Source: Candidatus Spechtiibacteriota bacterium | Lineage (GTDB): Bacteria; Patescibacteriota; Minisyncoccia; Spechtbacterales; HO2-43-30 | NCBI GenBank assembly: GCA_016177905.1 | Contig: JACOUK010000032.1 | Coordinates: 1-8,331 of the forward strand | Length of the DNA stretch: 8,331 bases | Reading direction: 5' to 3' | Shown here: positions 1 to 5,271 of the stretch, one piece after another | Layout of the letters: every line of letters starts with the position of its first letter | How positions within the stretch are numbered: position 1 is the first letter of the stretch | Notes under the pieces: generated by a model | Told to the model about the DNA's origin: nothing | What the model saw: the letters and a program-made list of their open reading frames with translations, nothing else | Database searches by the model: none | Position numbers and translations under genes: made by a program

Positions 1-779
1 ACCGCGCGCACTTTTATTGTACCATCAAGTTTTTGATTCTCCAAAAGATAGGGGCTTTTCGCGTCCATATTTTCAAAAACCCCTCCATCGAGGAATTCAG
101 TCACCTCGTAATGATCAATCCCAGTCTGCTTATCAACAGTCGAAAAGGCGAGAAAATATTTTCCGTTGTAGAGACCCGCTTCTTTTCGTATTTCAACGTC
201 GAATGCCTCTGGACTGATGTTATCTTTTGCGATATCGCTTTCCCACTGATCCTCACTCGCCTTCCCGGTTTCTTTCAAAATAGTGAACGCCGCGTTTTTT
301 ACTTTCAACGTCGCTTGGGTGCCCGACCCGTCATTGAGAAGCGCTTTTGATGAATCGCTAAATTTTATATTCGCCAAATCCGCAGATCCTTTCGCCCGAA
401 AAACAATTTTCCCCAAAATTCCGTCCCATCCCTGATACCCCGCGGGTGTTCCGCCGACAAACGACGCAACGCCATTCTTCCATGAAGGCTCTTCCGCCCA
501 TAGAGTAAGCACCGAATTACCCTTGCTAAAATCTGCTATCTCAAGCGCATCGTCGGGAAACACGACCCCAATTTGGGCCGCATTGATATATTCCCCTTCG
601 GTATTGAGGCGAATCTCCACAAGAAATGTATCGCCGACATAATGCGTCGCCTCGCGAGGTTCCAAATACAACACGGCGGCATCCGCTGTGCCAAAATGAA
701 AAATGAAAAATGAAAAAGGGAAAAGGGAAATTAAAAAATAGAAATTTTTACTTTTGAGTAGTGATTCTGACTTTTGCAT
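1..779 (-). CDS. Exported cohesin-domain protein (3' end outside window)
   Basis: The reading frame runs from ATG at 779 to the left edge (259 codons seen, no stop). Residues 1-34 form a signal peptide: basic start, very aromatic core NFYFLISLFPFSFFIFHF, likely cut after T-A-D-A34. Residues 35-168 fit a cohesin beta-sandwich: AVLYLEP opening strand, Y-V-G-D-T-F-L-V-E-I-R-L, an I-N-A-A-Q-I-G-V-V-F-P segment, then G-I-L-G-K-I-V-F-R-A-K. Cohesins bind dockerins in a calcium-dependent way on the cell surface. Residues 185-259 look like the start of an Ig or FN3-like module (G-L-Y-N-G-K-Y-F-L-A-F-S-T-V-D, then I-D-H-Y-E-V). The gene just upstream encodes a dockerin, which makes a receptor-ligand pair plausible. 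The frame is open upstream of 779 back to a TAG near 871, but no better start or Shine-Dalgarno is visible. The hydrophobic core is encoded by a heptamer repeat. The fold call is by eye; another Ig-like adhesin domain is possible. Confidence 0.82.
   Translation of the reverse strand, partial: MQKSESLLKSKNFYFLISLFPFSFFIFHFGTADAAVLYLEPREATHYVGDTFLVEIRLNTEGEYINAAQIGVVFPDDALEIADFSKGNSVLTLWAEEPSWKNGVASFVGGTPAGYQGWDGILGKIVFRAKGSADLANIKFSDSSKALLNDGSGTQATLKVKNAAFTILKETGKASEDQWESDIAKDNISPEAFDVEIRKEAGLYNGKYFLAFSTVDKQTGIDHYEVTEFLDGGVFENMDAKSPYLLENQKLDGTIKVRA
693..727. repeat. Heptanucleotide tandem array inside a signal peptide
   Basis: On the plus strand, three perfect AAAATGA units (693-713) are followed by two AAAAGGG units (714-727), giving five 7-nt units in 35 nt. 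The array lies wholly inside the cohesin gene and encodes residues S18 to F29, the hydrophobic core of the signal peptide. Because 7 is not a multiple of 3, gain or loss of one unit shifts the frame. Around it (728-795) are further A/T-rich short repeats, including two copies of TTTTTACTTTTGA. Confidence 0.85.
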
Positions 780-815
780 TTTTACTTTTGAATTTAGCGA
801 ACAAAGTGAGCGCTC

Positions 816-904
816 ACCCGGTCCACCGGGTAGTGAAAGTTCGGCTTGCCTTCGGCAATATGGCGCCAAAGGCGCCTAGCCGAACTTCTACTACCCGGTC
901 CACC
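816..904. repeat. Composite hairpin element with 12-bp direct repeats
   Basis: A long inverted repeat pairs 825-846 with 878-899 (22 bp, two adjacent mismatches at 835-836). Two small hairpins sit inside the loop: TGCC-TTC-GGCA (847-857) and GGCGCC-AAA-GGCGCC (862-876), so the folded form is a three-way junction. The 12-mer ACCCGGTCCACC occurs at both ends (816-827 and 893-904). The second copy is the last codons of the dockerin gene (W-W-T-G and part of its TAG). Just outside lies a perfect 12-bp palindrome, GTGAGCGCTCAC (806-817). In RNA from the minus strand this would be a strong structure between the dockerin and cohesin genes. No U-run follows, so it is not a standard intrinsic terminator. 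It could be a REP/MITE-like insertion or an mRNA processing or stability element. Confidence 0.75.
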
Positions 905-2282
905 AAAACAACAGAATGCTAAAATCGGTGATATTCACCTTTCCATCGTTGTTCAGATCAGCGATTGGATTTTTCGGCGCGCCCCAGTTGAAAAGCAGGA
1001 TGCTAAAATCAATCAAATTCACTTTTTTGTCGCTATTCAAATCAGTTTGTTTGAGCGCCTGTTCTTTTTTTCCCCCCACCACAAAACTTACGGTATTGGA
1101 AAAAGTGCTCAATAATCCATCCAAAGACGTTGCTTTTGCTTTCGCAAGGTGCGTGTCTTCCTCCACCGCGCTTGTGTCAAACGCGTACGACCAAAAACCA
1201 TCTTTGTCGGCGTTCGCTTTTTTTTCGATTGTCTCGCCAGAATTAATCTGAAGGGTAACTTCGCTCTGCGGCGCGGTCTGCCCTAAAAAGTTTACGATTT
1301 CTCCTTTTTGCACTTGCTGTTTATCGAGAGTTAAAGTCGGCGGAAGGAAGATGCCTCCGATTGTGGTAAGCGTGCCTTGCGCGACATTGGTCGTGAATGA
1401 AAAAGTAATGGAACGCTCTGCCCCATTTTTATCCCAACTCCAAATTCCGAAGGTATACACTCCGGGCGTAATGTTATCAAACTTGATACTGAAATTTGCA
1501 TCCTGGTCCGCACGAATATCGTTCGTCATTACTTTCCCGTCTTGCAGAACTGTAATCAGCGACAATGGATATGCCTTCCCCGATAATACCACCGCTCCCG
1601 GCAAAGGTAGCGGCGGCGCCGGTGGAGCAGGCGCGCCTCCACCACCTCCGCCAATAAATGACGATGGAGCGGGCGGAGGCGGAGGAAGGGATTTCGCAAA
1701 AAGAGTAAAAAGGCTGAACGATTGAGTGGAGAAAGTCACTTTATTATTTACCGCATCTACTACAGCCCCCGGGATCAATGACCAGGAAGAATCATTCGCG
1801 CCTTTTCGATACGGAGCAAGTGTAGCCTCGTCAAGCCCGGAGACATCAAAATCCGAGTAAGCGATTGTCATTGCCGCGGAATTAGACAGCGTGGATATCA
1901 AGCTTCCCTCGAACGTATGAAATTGGAACTCGTATACTTTCCCCGCGAAATTCTGGTCGGGAGGCGGAGGCAGCGTTGGCTTGAATACATCATTAAAGTA
2001 TGAAAATACTTCCGCTTTTACATTTTCCGAAAAAGAATTTGGAGGGACAACGCAATTTATAAACGTTTGATCCGTATTCATTACCAGCACACTCCCTTCG
2101 CTTAGCGCAGAAAGGCTTGACGTCGCGTTCGTTACGGGAATAAAAGACCAAATAACCGCAGTCGAAGTCTTTACTATCGCGGCTCGCGCAGTTTTAGCAA
2201 AAAAAGAGGATTCAACCAAGAACCCCGACAATGTAAAAAAAATAACTGCCGCAAGGACGAAACGCGAATAATCACGAGCCAT
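891..2282 (-). CDS. Exported Ig-like protein with C-terminal type I dockerin
   Basis: This is a 463-residue surface protein. Residues 1-34 are a signal peptide (MARDYSRF, hydrophobic core LAAVIFFTLSGFL, cut near T-A-R-A34). Residues 45-197 are a beta-rich N-terminal domain with an S-F-S-L-F-T-L-F-A end strand. Residues 200-230 are a Pro/Gly linker (five prolines, six glycines, then A-P-A-P-P-A-P-P). Residues 230-305 and 313-402 are two Ig-like modules (G-V-Y-T-F-G-I-W and D-G-F-W-S-Y-A-F-D-T). Residues 413-460 are a dockerin with two EF-hand-type loops: D414-N416-D418-N422-D425 and D442-N444-D446-N450-D453, each followed by F-S-I-L-L-F. Both loops keep the usual calcium ligand positions. The ATG overlaps the end of the preceding gene by 11 bp, which suggests translational coupling; no Shine-Dalgarno is visible. 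The cohesin gene follows after 111 bp. The dockerin assignment is strong; the ligand in the cell is inferred. Confidence 0.92.
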   Translation of the reverse strand: MARDYSRFVLAAVIFFTLSGFLVESSFFAKTARAAIVKTSTAVIWSFIPVTNATSSLSALSEGSVLVMNTDQTFINCVVPPNSFSENVKAEVFSYFNDVFKPTLPPPPDQNFAGKVYEFQFHTFEGSLISTLSNSAAMTIAYSDFDVSGLDEATLAPYRKGANDSSWSLIPGAVVDAVNNKVTFSTQSFSLFTLFAKSLPPPPPAPSSFIGGGGGGAPAPPAPPLPLPGAVVLSGKAYPLSLITVLQDGKVMTNDIRADQDANFSIKFDNITPGVYTFGIWSWDKNGAERSITFSFTTNVAQGTLTTIGGIFLPPTLTLDKQQVQKGEIVNFLGQTAPQSEVTLQINSGETIEKKANADKDGFWSYAFDTSAVEEDTHLAKAKATSLDGLLSTFSNTVSFVVGGKKEQALKQTDLNSDKKVNLIDFSILLFNWGAPKNPIADLNNDGKVNITDFSILLFWWTG

Positions 2283-3228
2283 GATTTTTCTTTTTTACCC
2301 GCACCATCTCAATGCCGAATTTTCTCAAAAATTTTCCCGGCAAGTTGAATTTTATCCCCGCAAAAATTGTAAGAACGATCCCCATGCCTCCCGCCCACCA
2401 CGCCACACTTATTCCAAAAAACCTCGGCCAATGCTCGAGCGTGCCTTTTAATACGATACTAAAACGCTGTCTGTCGCGCGCGACAACGCTTTCTCCTTTG
2501 TATATTTCAAAATCTCCAAAATAACTGCCAATGCCCAGTTTTGTCGTCATAGTCGCGTGTATGGTTCCGCTCTCAAATGAGTTTACCCACTCCGTTGTTT
2601 CTGCTTCTCCCCGCTCAAGTTCCTTTCCGTGCCCCTGGTCATACAGCACGAGCATTATTTTAGTAGGCCTGACTTTTATGTTTCCCAGATTCTCGAGTTT
2701 GACTTGTATCTGAATCGGCCACCCCTCTTCAATATCCGGCATGCGGACGCTTTTCACCTTAAAGTCGGAAATCTTTTCGCTCGTGACGGTGAGTTTAATA
2801 TCCGCGAGCGCTCCGAGAATCAGGGAAACGCCCGAGCCTTTCCCCTCGCCTCCTCCGAAAGATGTTGCTGTTACGCGGATTTTTCCTTTGTATATCGCGT
2901 ATCCGGCATCTTTTGGCACGTCCACAATCACTCTCATTGGAAATTGCTGTACCCCTTTTGGTATGATAAATTCTTTCCCGGGATGTATGGTGATCCAATC
3001 CTTGATTTCTTCCGCGTTCTCCAATGCGACAGTTGCCTTCACATCTGCCTCTGGATTTCCTTGAACCAGATAAATATCCTGTTCATAGTGAACGCCGGGG
3101 GAAAGATGATCATTCCAAAAAGACGACGGACTGATTCCAAAACCCGCCTGAACTTCTCCCGCTCCTATATGAAAAAGGAGGAGAAATGAAAAGATAACAA
3201 AAAATACAATAGCAATAGACCGCGTCAT
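2272..3228 (-). CDS. WxLIP-like membrane-anchored surface protein (DUF916-like)
   Basis: This is a 318-residue protein. Residues 1-28 are a signal peptide (MTRSIAIVFFVIFSFLLLF, cut after E-V-Q-A28). Residues 29-125 form an Ig-like domain resembling DUF916: G-F-G-I-S-P-S-S-F, then D-I-Y-L-V-Q-G, W-I-T-I-H-P-G, F-I-I-P-K-G and A-G-Y-A-I-Y-K-G-K-I-R-V. Residues 135-258 form a second beta-sandwich of CARDB or DUF3324 type (V-K-L-E-N-L-G-N-I-K-V-R-P). A transmembrane helix at about 267-292 (W-W-A-G-G-M-G-I-V-L-T-I-F-A-G) is followed by a basic cytoplasmic tail (K-F-L-R-K-F through V-K-K-K-N). This order matches the WxL-interacting proteins of Firmicutes, which hold partner proteins at the cell wall. 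The secreted beta-sandwich gene lies 42 bp upstream and the dockerin gene overlaps the stop, so all three are probably one operon. No clear Shine-Dalgarno precedes ATG 3228. Family membership is by architecture; the partner is inferred. Confidence 0.75.
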   Translation of the reverse strand: MTRSIAIVFFVIFSFLLLFHIGAGEVQAGFGISPSSFWNDHLSPGVHYEQDIYLVQGNPEADVKATVALENAEEIKDWITIHPGKEFIIPKGVQQFPMRVIVDVPKDAGYAIYKGKIRVTATSFGGGEGKGSGVSLILGALADIKLTVTSEKISDFKVKSVRMPDIEEGWPIQIQVKLENLGNIKVRPTKIMLVLYDQGHGKELERGEAETTEWVNSFESGTIHATMTTKLGIGSYFGDFEIYKGESVVARDRQRFSIVLKGTLEHWPRFFGISVAWWAGGMGIVLTIFAGIKFNLPGKFLRKFGIEMVRVKKKNHGS

Positions 3229-3270
3229 ACAAATATCACGCCCGAAATTGCTAAATACATATACTACCGC

Positions 3271-4260
3271 TTACGCGCCATTTACCGCGGTTGCCGTGGT
3301 TGTCCCGTTGTATGTTGATAATGCCTGTCCAGACGGGATGCCTATCCTCCAAAAAGTATCCTGCGCAGTGTCAGATGTATTGCCTACATGGGTCGTGGGT
3401 TTCGTGGTTGTAAGATTCAGAGTTTGGGCGCTGGTGCTCGCGAGTTTGGTCGCTCCAAGAAGCACCGGATCGGACCACGCGATATTGGATCCTGTCGCGA
3501 ATTGCTGGCGATCCGCGGTAATTTCATTTCCGCCGACGCAGTTTGTCGTATCGCACATATCGTTTACCGCCTGAAACTGGACATCAATCATCCGATTGCC
3601 TGTTGTAGTTACAGTCGCAGTTTGACTCGAAGCGCTTGTAGAGGTGGGGGCAAGAGAGCCGTAGGCAATACTCGCGCTCACATTCAAAGCAGTCAGACTA
3701 TTGACTTCTATGGACTGGGCGCTGTTAGTCGCAAAACCCTTCAACCCCGCGGCATCCGTCGCGCCAACTCCCGCAGACCAAATATCGGCAGCAAATGTTG
3801 GCGCCGCGGAATCGGTCGCGTCCGCGACAAACCAAATTCCGGCGGTGCATGTTGCGGGCTTATCATTGCCCGAAGCGGAGCCAAGCGTGCACGAGCCGCT
3901 TGCAACTTGATAGCACTGGTTATCGTCCGCCGTGCAATTCGCAACTCCGCTCACGCTTGACCTGTAGATCGTCGCTGTCGCGCTTGAAATATCGGCCCCG
4001 CCGTTTGTATCAGTTAAAGTCGCGATGACATTCACTGAAGTTGTTGTATCTTCCGTTAACGTGATATTTGCCGCGGCATTCAATGACACGCCGCTCACTG
4101 TCGGGGCGACATTCGACACCGTCACAGAATTCAATAAATTATCCGCCCAAACCCTATATCCGCCATCGAAAATAAATGACAGGGCAAGTGTTGCAATAAT
4201 AATTCCGACTCCCCCCCTTATGTTCGCTTTCTTTATTATTTTTATAATTCGAGTTTTCAT
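3271..4260 (-). CDS. Exported cysteine-containing beta-sandwich protein, intact paralogue
   Basis: This is a 329-residue exported protein. I chose ATG 4260 rather than the in-frame TTG at 4272 because AAGGAGG lies directly before 4260 and inside the longer version. Residues 1-39 are a signal peptide (MKTRIIKIIKKANIRGG, core VGIIIATLALSFIF, cut after V-W-A39). Residues 44-104 are an Ig or cadherin-like strand region (S-V-T-V-S-N-V-A-P-T-V-S-G-V, L-T-D-T-N-G-G-A-D-I). Residues 105-165 hold four cysteines (109, 116, 124, 138). Residues 180-329 form a Thr/Ser-rich beta domain with C236 and C241, ending F-W-R-I-G-I-P-S-G, Y-N-G-T-T-T-A-T-A-V. The last segment recalls the C-terminal strand of WxL-type domains, but I see no clear W-x-L pair, so the link is tentative. 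The DUF916-like gene follows 42 bp downstream. A truncated copy lies upstream at 4524-5271. The biochemical role is unknown; it is probably a surface structural protein. Confidence 0.85.
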   Translation of the reverse strand: MKTRIIKIIKKANIRGGVGIIIATLALSFIFDGGYRVWADNLLNSVTVSNVAPTVSGVSLNAAANITLTEDTTTSVNVIATLTDTNGGADISSATATIYRSSVSGVANCTADDNQCYQVASGSCTLGSASGNDKPATCTAGIWFVADATDSAAPTFAADIWSAGVGATDAAGLKGFATNSAQSIEVNSLTALNVSASIAYGSLAPTSTSASSQTATVTTTGNRMIDVQFQAVNDMCDTTNCVGGNEITADRQQFATGSNIAWSDPVLLGATKLASTSAQTLNLTTTKPTTHVGNTSDTAQDTFWRIGIPSGQALSTYNGTTTATAVNGA

Positions 4261-4262
4261 TT

Positions 4263-4269
4263 CCTCCTT
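4263..4269 (-). promoter_or_regulatory. Shine-Dalgarno AAGGAGG deciding start at 4260
   Basis: On the minus strand AAGGAGG is followed by AA and then ATG at 4260. The 2-nt gap is shorter than usual, but the match to the anti-Shine-Dalgarno is full length. It falls inside the coding region if the upstream TTG (4272) were used, which argues for the ATG. None of the other starts visible in the window has a comparable site. Confidence 0.7.
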
Positions 4270-4324
4270 CAAAATTTTTACCCGACCTTTGTTTGATTAT
4301 TTTAGTACTTACTCGATTGCACTC

Positions 4325-4440
4325 CATAACTCTCCTCCCTATCCCCCTCTCTTACATTAAGAGAGGGGGAGCGCTATAGAAAGCTTGATGCGGCGTGTCC
4401 CCCTCTTAAGGTAAGAGGGGGAATTAAAGGGGGAGTTATG
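4325..4440. mobile_element. 116-bp MITE-like element with nested palindromes
   Basis: The ends are inverted repeats beginning CATAACTC (4325-4332) and ending GAGTTATG (4433-4440). The similarity between the two ends continues imperfectly for about 50 bp inward. Each end also holds its own near-perfect hairpin: 4342-4354 pairs with 4358-4370 (13 bp, loop CAT), and 4398-4408 pairs with 4412-4422 (11 bp, loop AGG). The stems are C/G-rich tracts of the CCCCCTCT...TTA type. There is no open reading frame, so movement would need a transposase supplied elsewhere. No clear target duplication is seen. It sits between the truncated and intact paralogues, in a 263-bp gap that otherwise holds only the Shine-Dalgarno and no convincing promoter. 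Confidence 0.7.
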
Positions 4441-4523
4441 AATAAAATACGGCAATCGTGTAAGTCCTATATTTTTATTCTACCATCTTATCTGGCAAAG
4501 TCACCAGTGGATAACCATCCCCT

Positions 4524-5270
4524 TTACGTCCCATTTACCGCGGTTGCCGTCGTTGTGCCATTGTATGTTGCGACTGGCTGTCCCGCAGGGATGCCGATCC
4601 TCCAAAAAGTATTCTGCATAGTGTCGGAGGTATTGTCCGCGTGGGTCGTGGGTTTCGTGGTTGTAAGATTCAGGGTTTGCGCGCTGGTGCTCGCGAGTTT
4701 GGTCGCTCCAAGAAGCACCGGATCGGACCACGCGATAGATGACGTCGCGAATTGCTGGCGATCCGCGGTGATTTCATTTCCGCCGACGCAGTTTGTGGTG
4801 TCGCACATGTCGTTTACCGCCTGAAACTGAACATCAATCGCGCGATTCCCTGTGGTGGTTACAACCGCGATCTGGCTCGAAGCGCTTGTGGAAGTAGGGG
4901 CAAGAGAGCCGTACGAGATACTCGCGCTCACATCCAAGGCAGTCAGACTATTGACCTCTATGGATTGAGCGCTGTTTGTCGCGGAACCTTTTGCGCCCGC
5001 GACATCAGTAGCGGTAAGGTTGGCGGACCAAATATCCGCGGAAAAGGTGGGCGCCGCGGCATCGGTCGCGTCCGCGACAAACCAGACTCCGGCGGTGCAG
5101 GTCGCGGGTTTCGTATTTCCCGAAGCCGCGCCAAGCGCGCACGAGCCGCTTGCAATTTGATAGCACTGGTTATCGTCCGCTGTGCAATTTGAAACTCCGC
5201 TCACGCTTGACCTGTAGATCGTCGCTGTCGCGCTTGAAATATCGGCCCCGCCGTTTGTATCAGTTAAAGT
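4524..5270 (-). pseudogene. 5'-truncated paralogue of the 3271-4260 gene
   Basis: The frame is open for 248 codons from just after a TAG (5271-5273) to TAA at 4524. It aligns from T-L-T-D-T-N-G-G-A-D-I to the end with the intact gene downstream, at roughly 87 percent amino-acid identity by eye. One in-frame 3-nt deletion (G-S-N becomes S) is the only indel, and all six cysteines are kept. Everything upstream of that point is missing: signal peptide, first Ig-like region, start codon and ribosome site. The first in-frame conventional start would be GTG at 5204, with no Shine-Dalgarno. Homology with the intact copy ends abruptly at 5271, inside the 3' end of the preceding gene, which stops at 5264 in another frame (a -1 shift would join them). 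It is probably a deletion remnant, and recent, because the frame has not decayed. Residual translation by reinitiation would give a protein with no export signal. Confidence 0.8.
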
Positions 5271-5271
5271 C
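4524..5271. repeat. Direct repeat, second copy of 3271-4021
   Basis: The 748-bp segment 4524-5271 is a direct repeat of the 751-bp segment 3271-4021 (same orientation, offset 1250-1253 bp). Identity is uneven. A 79-bp block (5193-5271 against 3943-4021) is identical right up to the junction, and another block of more than 50 bp around 4680-4736 is also identical, while other parts differ every 5 to 15 bases. The two copies bracket the MITE-like element. Confidence 0.9.

Noticed and set aside
825..899. Intrinsic terminator after the dockerin gene
   Set aside because: The stem is strong, but in the minus-strand RNA it is followed by ACCCGG-type sequence and not by a U-run. The MITE-like hairpins at 4325-4440 fail for the same reason.
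816..904. CRISPR-like repeat pair
   Set aside because: There are only two 12-bp copies, the intervening sequence is itself a palindrome, and no cas genes are present.
1..2282. A cellulosome
   Set aside because: There are no glycoside hydrolases, carbohydrate-binding modules or multi-cohesin scaffoldin in view; only one cohesin domain and one dockerin are visible.
4271..4340. A promoter before the 4260 start (TAAAAT near 4298-4303 on the minus strand)
   Set aside because: There is no recognisable -35 at proper spacing and no extended -10, so it is not better than chance in A/T-rich sequence.
4438..4824. Plus-strand open frames opposite the minus-strand genes (for example 4438-4824, 2629-3189, 5516-6097)
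   Set aside because: They lie antisense to clear protein families. Their products lack recognisable domains and are rich in Arg/Pro/Gly, as expected of mirror frames. None has a convincing promoter or ribosome site.
4524..5204. An intact 226-residue gene starting at GTG 5204
   Set aside because: Homology to the intact paralogue continues 67 bp upstream of that GTG and is then broken by the junction. There is no Shine-Dalgarno or signal peptide, although all relatives of the region are exported. It is better read as a 5'-truncated remnant.
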